This document shows, in pieces, positions 26,176-33,385 of a stretch of 64,000 nt of DNA; position 1 is the stretch's first letter; each line of letters begins with the position of its first letter. Origin of the DNA: GCA-2687025 sp964473525 (GTDB lineage: Bacteria > Poribacteria > WGA-4E > GCA-2687025); contig CAYYPK010000009.1 of NCBI GenBank assembly GCA_964473525.1, forward strand, positions 1 to 64,000. Direction: 5' to 3'. The notes under the pieces were generated by a model, which was not told the DNA's origin, made no database searches, and worked only from the letters and a program-made list of their open reading frames with translations. The translations under genes were made by a program, and so were the position numbers.

Positions 26176-27335
26176 AAAGCTGCCCCCGTCGCAGGATGGA
26201 AGAGCAGGACGTGCTCGGGGCGCAATGAGAGGGAGACTTGCGCTCCATCGGGTGGCGCGTCGGCGGGGGTGGCCAGACATCTTGCCGTGGCCTCGGTTGT
26301 TCCCTCCGACTCCATCGTACCCTTCCCCTGCGAGGAGAAGGAATCGGGTTGGCGTGGCGATTCCTCCAGGCGGACGTGTAGCAGCGTCTCGCGACCCGTC
26401 GGCTCGACGACCTCGACCACGCCGGGAAGCGCCTCGGCAGTGTCAGTAGGCGCAAGGTCGACGTAGCGGGGCCGTATCCCGAGCGTGACGCGCTCGAGCT
26501 TGCCCCACTGTGCGTCCATGTCCGGCGTGTGGAGTGGTTCGCCGAGTCGCATCTCAACGCCGTGCACGCGCAGCGCGCGCGTCCCATCGCGCTCGCACGG
26601 TTCCGCGTCGAACAGGTTGATCGGTGGCGTTCCGACGAACTCCGCGACGTACCGGTCCGTCGGCTTGTGGAAGATGTCCTCGGGAGTACCCAACTGCACC
26701 AACTCTCCCTGACGCATGACGCCGATGCGGTCGGAGATGGCCAAGCCCTCCGCCTGGTCGTGCGTGACGAAGAGCGTCGTGCGGCCGACGGTGTCGTGCA
26801 GATGCTTCAGTTCGGCGCGCATGCGCGACCGCATGTGTGCGTCCAGATGCGACAGCGGCTCGTCGAACAGGAAGACCTGCGGCTCCCGGACGATCGCTTT
26901 TGCGATGGCGACTCGTTGCCCCTGCGCCGGATGCACCTGCCCCGGACTCATCGACAGCAGATCCTCAATGCCGAGCAGCTCCGCGACGGCGTCGACTCGC
27001 TTGCGCGTCTCCGACGTCGGGACGCCCTGCGCGCGCAAGGGGAAGGCGATGTTCTCGCGAATGCTCATGTAGGGGTAGAGGGCGTAGAGCTGGAAGACCA
27101 TGGCGATGTCGCGGTCAGCCGGGGCGAGATGGGTCACGCGGTCGGAGTCCATGAACACATCGCCCGTCGTGGGCTCCTCGAGCCCGGCGACAAGCCGTAG
27201 CGTAGTCGTCTTGCCGCATCCCGACGGGCCGAGCAGAGACAGGAACTCGCCGTCCTCAATCTCCAGGTCCAGCGCTCTGAGCGCCTGCACGGCGCCAAAG
27301 CTCTTGCTGATGCCGCGTAGAGAGATGTTGGACAT
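26172..27335 (-). CDS. Carbohydrate-type ABC importer ATPase (UgpC/MalK-like) with degenerate signature motif
   Basis: 387 residues. Walker A GPSGCGKTT (36-44), Q-loop MVFQLYALYP (Q82), Walker B VFLFDEP (E159), D-loop LSHLDA and switch His in VTHDQ (H192) are all intact. The ABC signature, expected as LSGGQ at about 134-138, reads VHPAQGQR, so the second site of the dimer should be impaired. The C-terminal TOBE-like regulatory region (LGIRPRYVDLAP, SLRPEHVLLF) is interrupted about residues 331-351 by an extra Ser/Glu/Thr-rich stretch encoded by a dispersed palindromic repeat. Fifth of six genes in the importer operon; GGGGAG site before the ATG. Confidence 0.92.
   Translation of the reverse strand: MSNISLRGISKSFGAVQALRALDLEIEDGEFLSLLGPSGCGKTTTLRLVAGLEEPTTGDVFMDSDRVTHLAPADRDIAMVFQLYALYPYMSIRENIAFPLRAQGVPTSETRKRVDAVAELLGIEDLLSMSPGQVHPAQGQRVAIAKAIVREPQVFLFDEPLSHLDAHMRSRMRAELKHLHDTVGRTTLFVTHDQAEGLAISDRIGVMRQGELVQLGTPEDIFHKPTDRYVAEFVGTPPINLFDAEPCERDGTRALRVHGVEMRLGEPLHTPDMDAQWGKLERVTLGIRPRYVDLAPTDTAEALPGVVEVVEPTGRETLLHVRLEESPRQPDSFSSQGKGTMESEGTTEATARCLATPADAPPDGAQVSLSLRPEHVLLFHPATGAAL
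26283..26341 (-). repeat. Dispersed palindromic repeat copy inside the ATPase coding sequence
   Basis: On the minus strand a palindrome CCTTCTCCTCGCAGGGGAAGG followed by GTACGATGGAGTCGG matches the copies at 29195, 33278 and 42793 in stem and in the following about 15 nt. It is read in frame and adds about 20 residues (SFSSQGKGTMESEGTT) to the TOBE region of the ATPase. Confidence 0.6.
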
Positions 27336-27350
27336 GGGCCAGCGACTCCC

Positions 27351-28208
27351 CTAACGTCGCACGGTGCCGAAGGTTAAGCCGCGCAGCAGGTACTTCTGTA
27401 ACGACATCGCGACGATCAGGACGGGCAGGATGTAGAGCGTTTCGATCGCCGCCAGCACGCCCCAGTCAACGCCCCGCTCTCCCTGCAACGTGCGCGCGAG
27501 AGCGACAGGAACCGTCCGCGTCCTTGAACCGGTGAGCATGAGCGCGAACAGAAACTCGTTCCACGTGAACAACAGGGAGATGACCACCGTGCCAGCGATA
27601 CCGGACTTCACCTGCGGCAGCGCCACCTTATAGAACGCCCGGAAGCGCGAGGAACCGTCTACCTGCGCCGCCTCCTCAATCTCGGGCGGTATCTCGTCGA
27701 AGAAGCTCTTCATCATCCAGATGACGAACGGCAGGTTGAACGCGGTGTAGAGCAGCACCATGCCCGTGTACGTGTCCATTAGGTTCAGCAGCTTGCTGAA
27801 CATCAGGTAGATAGGGATGATCGCCGCTATCGCCGGCAGCATACGCGTGGAGAGAATCGAGAACATCACGAAGTCGCGATGACGGAAGGCGAACCGCGAT
27901 ACGGAGTACGCCCCCATGGTCCCGACGACGAGCGCCAGGAACACGCTCGCGAACGACAGGTAGAGGCTGTTCAGGAAGTAGCGCGTGAAGTTCGTGCTCT
28001 CCGCGCCTCCCTCCGCCGTCGCGCGGGAGAAGACGCGGACGAAGTTCTCCATCGTGGGCGTGAAGAGGAACTTAGGCGGCATGGCGAAGATGTCCACGCG
28101 CGTCTTGAACGCGGTCAGGACGACCCACAGAATCGGGAACGTGTAGATCGCCGTCACTGCGAGGATGACGGCGATGCGGACGTTGTTCCGCGCGCGGCCG
28201 CGCCGCAT
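27351..28208 (-). CDS. Carbohydrate-type ABC importer permease, MalG family
   Basis: 285 residues with six membrane segments. The EAA loop that docks onto the ATPase reads EEAAQVDGSSRFRAFYKVAL, followed by PQVKSGI, as in binding-protein-dependent importers. The N-terminal FPILWVVLTAFKT and the ending YLLRGLTFGTVRR (canonical GLTxGAVKG-like) are typical of the MalG side. The ATG overlaps by one base the stop of the upstream permease (TGATG), and the ATPase gene starts 15 nt after its stop, so all are co-transcribed. Confidence 0.93.
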   Translation of the reverse strand: MRRGRARNNVRIAVILAVTAIYTFPILWVVLTAFKTRVDIFAMPPKFLFTPTMENFVRVFSRATAEGGAESTNFTRYFLNSLYLSFASVFLALVVGTMGAYSVSRFAFRHRDFVMFSILSTRMLPAIAAIIPIYLMFSKLLNLMDTYTGMVLLYTAFNLPFVIWMMKSFFDEIPPEIEEAAQVDGSSRFRAFYKVALPQVKSGIAGTVVISLLFTWNEFLFALMLTGSRTRTVPVALARTLQGERGVDWGVLAAIETLYILPVLIVAMSLQKYLLRGLTFGTVRR

Positions 28209-29164
28209 CAAGACGCCTCCTCTGGGGAGACGGTGTGCGCGACGTTCACGTCACGCGTGGCGATGCGCAGGTAGAAGTTGCTCAGCACGATGACGACGAT
28301 GAGCATGAGATACGCCAGCGCGGACGCCTTCCCCGTCTTGAAATACTGGAAGCCCAGCCGGTACAACGCGACGGACAGCGTTTCCGTGGACGTGCCCGGG
28401 CCGCCCTGCGTCATAATCCAGATGGTGTCGAACAGCTTGAACGCCTCCATCGTGCGCAATAGCACCGCAAGCATGAGCAGCGGCTTGATCTGCGGCAGGA
28501 GGACGTTGCGGAAGGTCAGCCACCATCCTGCCCGGTCGATCTGCGCCATCTCCATCAGATGCTTCGGCACCGCGAGCAAGCCCGACAACACGAGCAGCAT
28601 CACGAACGGCGACCACATCCACGTGTCCGCCAGGATGACGGCGACCATCGCGGGGAACGGCCTCTCCAACCACGACACGTTGAAGCCGAAGAGGGCGTCC
28701 GTGAAGAAGCCAAGGACGCCAAACGTGGGGTCGTAGATGAGCTTGAAGAACGCCCCGGCGGCGACGGGCGCCATCATCATCGGAGCCAGGAGTAGGGACA
28801 GGACGACCTTGCGTCCCCTGAACTCCCTGTGTAGCAGAAAGGCGAGCGCGAAGCCGAGGACGAACTGCAGCCCGACAGTGCCGAGGACGAATATCCCCGT
28901 CGTGGCGAACCGCGCCCATATATCCGGGTCTGTCAGGAGGCTGCCGTAGTTCGCCCCCCAAATCAGCCTCGGATCCCGCTGACGCAGCACCGAATAACGG
29001 TAGAAGCTGAGCCCGAGGGACCAGAGCAGGGGGAACAGAAAGAGGCCCACGAGGAGCAGGCCGGTTGGCGCCAGCAGCCATGCCGGAAGCCTCCGGTCGA
29101 GCATCTTGGAGAATGCCGACGGAGGCTTCGCGGGCCGAGACGCGTTATCTGCGGGGTCGTGCAT
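28208..29164 (-). CDS. Carbohydrate-type ABC importer permease, MalF family
   Basis: 318 residues, six membrane segments after a 30-residue cytoplasmic lead. First helix LLAPTGLLLVGLFLFPLLWS; the EAA loop is recognisable as MEMAQIDRAGWWLTFRNVLL followed by PQIKP; TQGGPGTSTETLSVALYRLG is a highly typical MalF-type segment. Pairs with the MalG-type permease whose start overlaps its stop. The ribosome site is weak, and a dispersed repeat occupies the gap between it and the binding-protein gene. Confidence 0.93.
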   Translation of the reverse strand: MHDPADNASRPAKPPSAFSKMLDRRLPAWLLAPTGLLLVGLFLFPLLWSLGLSFYRYSVLRQRDPRLIWGANYGSLLTDPDIWARFATTGIFVLGTVGLQFVLGFALAFLLHREFRGRKVVLSLLLAPMMMAPVAAGAFFKLIYDPTFGVLGFFTDALFGFNVSWLERPFPAMVAVILADTWMWSPFVMLLVLSGLLAVPKHLMEMAQIDRAGWWLTFRNVLLPQIKPLLMLAVLLRTMEAFKLFDTIWIMTQGGPGTSTETLSVALYRLGFQYFKTGKASALAYLMLIVVIVLSNFYLRIATRDVNVAHTVSPEEAS

Positions 29165-29194
29165 TCGCGCCCGTTTGCACTATGTTCGTGTCAG

Positions 29195-29258
29195 CATCCT
29201 GGCGGTGTCGCGCGTGCGCTAACCCCCATCCTAGCCTTCCCCCTGGTAAGGGGGAAGG
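29195..29258 (-). repeat. Dispersed palindromic repeat copy between importer genes
   Basis: On the minus strand CCTTCCCCCTTACCAGGGGG AAGG forms a hairpin followed by CTAGGATGGGGGTTAGCGC, matching copies at 33278-33340 and 42793-42856. It sits in the 133-nt gap between the binding-protein and first permease genes, where a hairpin could lower read-through and so set the usual excess of binding protein. Confidence 0.7.
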
Positions 29259-29297
29259 GACGGTCGGCGCCGGGCGACTGCATCGCTGGCGTGGCTC

Positions 29298-30689
29298 CTA
29301 GTTGTATTCGCCCCAGTCCTCGAGGATGGACTCCTGACGACGCGCGGCGTTGTCGAGTGCTTCCTTCGCCGTCTGGCTACCGGTGACCGCCTTGTGGAAC
29401 TCCTCCTGCAACGCTGTCAGCAGTTCGAAGAACGCCGGGTGTTTCCACACGTCCTGCTGATGCGGCACGGCGTCGGCGAACGCCTGGGTCCACGGGCTGA
29501 GTCCCTTGAACTCGTCGCTTTCGATGAGCGTCGACGTGGCCGGCAAGCCGCCCCCCTTCGCGAAGCGCCACTGCTGCTCGTCCTGGAACCACCACTTGAT
29601 ATACGCGAGGACGGCGTCCAGGTGCTGCGTCTTGGCGCCGACCACGAACGGCTGACCGCCCAGATTGTAGACGCGCTTCCCGTCGTGTCCCGGCGGCACG
29701 ACGACCATAAGCTTGTCGGACACGGTCGACGCGGAGGGATCGAACAGCGGCGGCGCCACGGCGATCCAGTTGCACGCCATCGCTACGAGTCCCTGCGCTA
29801 CAGCGTTGTTCACCGCGTCGAGGTCGTAGTTCGCGGCTCCTGGCGGCTGATGCTTGAGCAGGTCGATGTGGTATTCGAGCGATTCGACGGCTTCGGGCGA
29901 GTTCAGGACGCCATCCACGCGGCGCGTGTCCCAGTCCCAGATGCCGCCGCCCCAGTTGTAGAGGAGTTGCAGCCACGCCATCGCGCCGTAGTCGTACGTC
30001 TTGCTGTATGCGAGCGACAGACCGTAGAAGTCGTTCGCGAGCTCCTCGCCAGCGAGCATTTCACCCTGAGGCCGCGTGAAGAACTCGGCGAAGTCGGACG
30101 CCTGCGACCACTCGACGGAGTTCCAGTCCTCGGCGGTCAAGGGCAGGTCGTAGCCGTACTTCGCGCTGAACGCTGCGCGCTCACCCTCGTGGGAGAACAG
30201 ATCCTGGCGGACGATGAAGCCTTGCACGTCGGCTTCCTGCGGGAATCCCCACCAGTTCTCCGTGCCGCCGGGATACGCGGAATACGCGCCGCGAAGCACG
30301 GGGTGGATGCTGTCTAGGATCGCCTGCAACTCCGGGTCCGCGTCGGCGTGCTCGTTGAGCTGGATGATGTGGCCGGAGTCCGCGAAGTCGCCCACCCACT
30401 GGCTGTCGGAGACGAACAGGTCGTACGTGGGAGTGCCTGCGGCCAGGGCGGCGGCGAGGCGTTCGTAGTAGCTGCCCCACGGCACGGGATCCACCTGTAT
30501 TTCGACTTCGTAGCCAAGTGTCTCCTTGGAGTAGTCCGCGAAGTCCTTGGATATCTCAGTCATCAGGCTGATCGGACCCCAGTCAGGGCCGGTCATACGG
30601 AGCGTCACTTTGTCCTGCGCCGACGCCGTCACGGCGACGCCCGCCGCGACCAACGCCGTCAGCAGGCGTACACGAATCGACCTCACCAT
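29298..30689 (-). CDS. Extracellular solute-binding protein of the ABC importer (family 1)
   Basis: 463 residues with a cleavable signal peptide (LLTALVAAGVAVTASAQ) and no lipobox, so free in the periplasm. Two-lobe sugar-binding pattern: VTLRMTGPDWGPISLMTEI, YEVEIQVDPVPWGSYYERL, AGTPTYDLFVSDSQWVGDFA, a long helical middle and VYNLGGQPFVVGAKTQHLDA near the hinge. Many Trp and Asp residues are typical of carbohydrate ligands. It is second in the operon, after one ATPase. Substrate not predictable; glycerol, sugar alcohol or oligosaccharide are all possible. AAGGAAG site before the ATG. Confidence 0.92.
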   Translation of the reverse strand: MVRSIRVRLLTALVAAGVAVTASAQDKVTLRMTGPDWGPISLMTEISKDFADYSKETLGYEVEIQVDPVPWGSYYERLAAALAAGTPTYDLFVSDSQWVGDFADSGHIIQLNEHADADPELQAILDSIHPVLRGAYSAYPGGTENWWGFPQEADVQGFIVRQDLFSHEGERAAFSAKYGYDLPLTAEDWNSVEWSQASDFAEFFTRPQGEMLAGEELANDFYGLSLAYSKTYDYGAMAWLQLLYNWGGGIWDWDTRRVDGVLNSPEAVESLEYHIDLLKHQPPGAANYDLDAVNNAVAQGLVAMACNWIAVAPPLFDPSASTVSDKLMVVVPPGHDGKRVYNLGGQPFVVGAKTQHLDAVLAYIKWWFQDEQQWRFAKGGGLPATSTLIESDEFKGLSPWTQAFADAVPHQQDVWKHPAFFELLTALQEEFHKAVTGSQTAKEALDNAARRQESILEDWGEYN

Positions 30690-30758
30690 CCGTCACTTCC
30701 TTTCCGCTGCATTCACTGGCGTGGCCGCCGGCTCGACGTTCTGCGTGGGAGCCGTGCT

Positions 30759-31835
30759 TTAGGCCACGCGTTCTGTCACAGGGTCAATCACGTATAGGCG
30801 TTCAGGGTCGAAGGACACACGCACCTGCTGCGCGGTGGCGAATCGCGTTGAGTGATCCGCCGCGATGGCTTTCACACGCTCGTCGCCCAGCGTCAGCGTG
30901 ACGATGTCGTAGTCGCCGCACATTTCCACGGCGTACACCTCTGCGTCGAACGTCACGCCATCGTCCAGAGCATCGGCGTCCGTCGCGCGTACCGTTAGGT
31001 CTTCAGGGCGTATGCCGACTAGGCACTTTCCGGCGTGTATCTCCTCAGCGCCCACCTGCGCGGCAAAGGCGCCGGCGCGTATCTGGCCTGCCCCATCGAT
31101 CTCCGCGTCCAGGAAGTTCATGGGCGGCTCGCCTACGTAGCGCGCTACGAACAGCCGTTCTGGGCGCAGGTACACGTCCAGCGGCGGGGCGCACTGCACG
31201 ACGGCTCCGTCCCGCAGCACGGCGACGCGGTCGGGCATCGTCATCGCTTCGAGCTGGTCGGGCGTGGCGTAGATGAGCGTGCTTCCCATCTCGCGGTGCA
31301 GGCGCTTGAGCTCGGCGCGCATGTGTTCGCGCAGTTGTGCGTCAAGGTGCGATAGCGGCTCGTCGAACAGGTACACGCGCGCCTCTCGGACGATGGCGCG
31401 ACCTACGGCGACGCGCTGCATCTCGCCTCCGCTCAACGTCTGCGGAGGCCGACCCAACGTGTGCGTGATCCCGAGCAGCTCCGCCGTCCTCTCGACCCGG
31501 CGCTTGATCTCCGCCTCGTCTACTCGGCGTTCTCTCAGCGGGTACGCGAGGTTCTCCCACACGGTCAGGTGTGGGTAGAGGGCGTACGTCTCGAACACCA
31601 TGGCGACATCGCGTTCCGCGGGCGACAGGCTCGTCACGTCGCGCCCGTCGATCCAGACTTCGCCGCTGTCTGGCGTTTCGACTCCCGCAATCGTGCGGAG
31701 CAGCGTCGTTTTCCCGACGCCGGAGGGTCCGAGCAGGCAGAAGAACTCGCCGTCCTCGACGCGCAGCTCAATGCCGTCTAGGGCCTGCGTGGCCCCGAAG
31801 GCTTTCGAGACGTTCTGGACGTGTACTTCTGCCAC
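30759..31835 (-). CDS. Carbohydrate-type ABC importer ATPase with altered Q-loop and H-loop
   Basis: 358 residues. Walker A GPSGVGKTT, canonical signature LSGGEMQRVAVGRA (134-147) and Walker B VYLFDEP (E159) are intact, but the Q-loop Gln is Glu (MVFETYALYP, E82) and the switch His is Pro (IYATPDQLEAMT, P192). This is the mirror image of the other ATPase in the operon, which keeps Gln and His but lost the signature. Together they could form a heterodimer with one working and one degenerate site, as in rhizobial GlpS/GlpT, where as I recall one ATPase also has YATTEPSEA at this place. GTG start; first gene of the operon, 43 nt after a good promoter. Confidence 0.92.
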   Translation of the reverse strand: MAEVHVQNVSKAFGATQALDGIELRVEDGEFFCLLGPSGVGKTTLLRTIAGVETPDSGEVWIDGRDVTSLSPAERDVAMVFETYALYPHLTVWENLAYPLRERRVDEAEIKRRVERTAELLGITHTLGRPPQTLSGGEMQRVAVGRAIVREARVYLFDEPLSHLDAQLREHMRAELKRLHREMGSTLIYATPDQLEAMTMPDRVAVLRDGAVVQCAPPLDVYLRPERLFVARYVGEPPMNFLDAEIDGAGQIRAGAFAAQVGAEEIHAGKCLVGIRPEDLTVRATDADALDDGVTFDAEVYAVEMCGDYDIVTLTLGDERVKAIAADHSTRFATAQQVRVSFDPERLYVIDPVTERVA

Positions 31836-31884
31836 GTTTCTGGGCGTCCCTCGCGTAACGTCTGGGGGTAGTGGAAACGCGCGG

Positions 31885-31914
31885 ATTATAGGCGCCGAGA
31901 GGCATTTCGGTCAA
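31885..31914 (-). promoter_or_regulatory. Sigma-70-type promoter of the ABC importer operon
   Basis: On the minus strand TTGACC (31914-31909), 18-nt spacer, perfect TATAAT (31890-31885). Predicted leader about 43 nt. The best housekeeping-type promoter seen in the window. Confidence 0.7.
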
Positions 31915-32035
31915 GACGAAGGGGCGGTCGGTCGGGCGGCTTGATGTGGCGACGTCGTTGTCAGGGCGATGTGCGCCGCGCCGCTCGCCCCTACTCGGGA
32001 CGTCGCATATTCACGCAACGATGGAGAATGACTCC

Positions 32036-32064
32036 TTGCGCAAGAGAGATGCGTTTGATAGTAT
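32036..32064 (+). promoter_or_regulatory. Possible promoter for the 32172 gene cluster
   Basis: TTGCGC, 17-nt spacer, TAGTAT (4 of 6 at the -10). It lies in the 336-nt divergent gap between the importer operon and the 32172 gene; nothing else is supported in that gap. Confidence 0.35.
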
Positions 32065-32171
32065 ACGCAAAGTAGTCTGGACGCCCGACCTCCGATGCCC
32101 GGCGCGCGCTGTCAAGGCGAGCGTCGCTGGCGGGCGCCGGCCCGGCATTCCTAAGTAGGGGCGATACACAA

Positions 32172-32468
32172 GTGAGCAGCGACCCGATGCCCGGCGCGAC
32201 GACGACGGCGGCCCTGTTGCGGCCGGAGGAGTTCCGGCAATACACGTACGCCCTTCAGGCGCGCGACGAGCAGCAGAACCGCATCGCTGCGGCACGCTCG
32301 GCGCTCGAACGGGAGGAATTCCTGGGGGCGGCGATCGACGATCGATGCGAGTCGCTATGGAAGGGCATCTGCGACGCCCACGGACTAGACGCCGACGCTG
32401 ACTACAAGGTCGACGGATCCGGCCTCGCCTACATATCAGCCATACCAACGCAAGAGGACCTGCCTTAA
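32172..32468 (+). CDS. Small hypothetical protein, possibly phage-like
   Basis: 98 residues from a GTG. A helical centre (FRQYTYALQARDEQQNRIAA) is followed by a short domain ending GLAYISAIPTQEDLP. Small proteins with this layout often precede tail-fibre genes in phages, but I cannot name a family. Its stop overlaps the next start (TAATG), so the two genes are coupled. Confidence 0.5.
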   Translation: MSSDPMPGATTTAALLRPEEFRQYTYALQARDEQQNRIAAARSALEREEFLGAAIDDRCESLWKGICDAHGLDADADYKVDGSGLAYISAIPTQEDLP

Positions 32469-33172
32469 TGCCTTCCTTTCCGACCGACATCGTGGACCTG
32501 GACCCGAATGAGAACGGCTCAACACCGGTCAACGAGTCGTACATGAACACACGGGACGACGAACTGATCGCGCTCGAGAAGTCGTTGGGTACGGGTCTCG
32601 TGAGCAGCGCGGCGCTCGCCAGCTCTGGGTGGAGTCTGTCCGACTTTGTCACTGCCAAGGACGGCTACTTGTGGCTGGGGCACGCGGCTGCAAGCTACGT
32701 GAAGGTCGGCGACGCGGAGGATGAGCCAGAGCGCGAGCCCGTAGCCACACTGGAGTTGATGGCGGCGAACCCGCGGCTGCGGCTCACCGATACCACCGAT
32801 CCCGTGGGGACCAACTTCGAGATTCGATCCGAGGCCACGCGTTTCGAGCTGACTCGGTACACCGACGGCGGCGCGGCTTACCGCATGATGGTTATCGAGC
32901 TGAGTCAGAAGGAAGACTCGATCTACATCGACGACTCTGGGCGAGTGGGCATCGGCATCGACGGGGCCGCTCCTCCGTCCGCCCCGTTGGACGTCAACGG
33001 AGACACGATCCGTCTGCGTACCGCCAATAGTGCACCGGCCGCTCGCACCGAAGGCAATCTTGGGGACATCCGATGGACAAGCGACGCCATCTATGTGAAG
33101 ACTGCCGAAGGACCGAATGCCGCTGACCATCAATGGGGCAAGGCCACGCTGGTCGATGTCTTCAGCCCCTAG
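32468..33172 (+). CDS. Tail-fibre/appendage-like protein
   Basis: 234 residues. The opening FPTDIVDLDPNENGSTPVN, followed by YMNTRDDELIALEKSLGTG, matches the start often seen in phage tail-fibre and virion appendage proteins (a Pro-rich strand, then N-x-x-x-DE-x-x-A-x-E-x-x-LG). The middle is beta-rich and includes GRVGIGIDGAAPPSAPLDVN, the G-I-G-T-x-x-P-x-x-x-L-D-V type repeat of trimeric fibres. No capsid, portal or tail genes are near, so this is an isolated appendage-like gene or a domesticated remnant. Confidence 0.55.
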   Translation: MPSFPTDIVDLDPNENGSTPVNESYMNTRDDELIALEKSLGTGLVSSAALASSGWSLSDFVTAKDGYLWLGHAAASYVKVGDAEDEPEREPVATLELMAANPRLRLTDTTDPVGTNFEIRSEATRFELTRYTDGGAAYRMMVIELSQKEDSIYIDDSGRVGIGIDGAAPPSAPLDVNGDTIRLRTANSAPAARTEGNLGDIRWTSDAIYVKTAEGPNAADHQWGKATLVDVFSP

Positions 33173-33246
33173 ATTGGGACGTCGGGGCGAGGCACAACCC
33201 GCGACGACCACGGCCCGCCAGCGCGCGGCCCGGGAGCGATGGGTCG

Positions 33247-33266
33247 ATGGGCAAGATACCGCACGG
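33247..33266 (+). repeat. Upstream copy of the start of the 33386 gene
   Basis: ATGGGCAAGATACCGCACGG is identical to positions 33386-33405, the true start of the next gene, 139 nt away; the match extends two bases upstream (CG). After these 20 nt the frames diverge, and a dispersed palindromic repeat begins at 33278. Confidence 0.9.
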
Positions 33267-33277
33267 CGCCTGAAGTC

Positions 33278-33340
33278 CCTTCCCTTGCAGGGGAAGGTTA
33301 GGATGGGGTCGTAACGCGCGACAGCAAGCGCTGTGTGGCG
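33278..33340 (+). repeat. Dispersed palindromic repeat copy
   Basis: CCTTCCC TTGCAG GGGAAGG hairpin followed by TTAGGATGGGGTCGTAACGC and ending TGTGTGGCG. Nearly the same length and ends as the copy at 42793-42856. It lies between the duplicated 20-nt start segments of the 33386 gene, as if inserted there. Confidence 0.75.
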
Positions 33341-33385
33341 GAGGCCCAGGGCGGGGGCGCCGCGGTGGCATGGAGATGAGTACCG

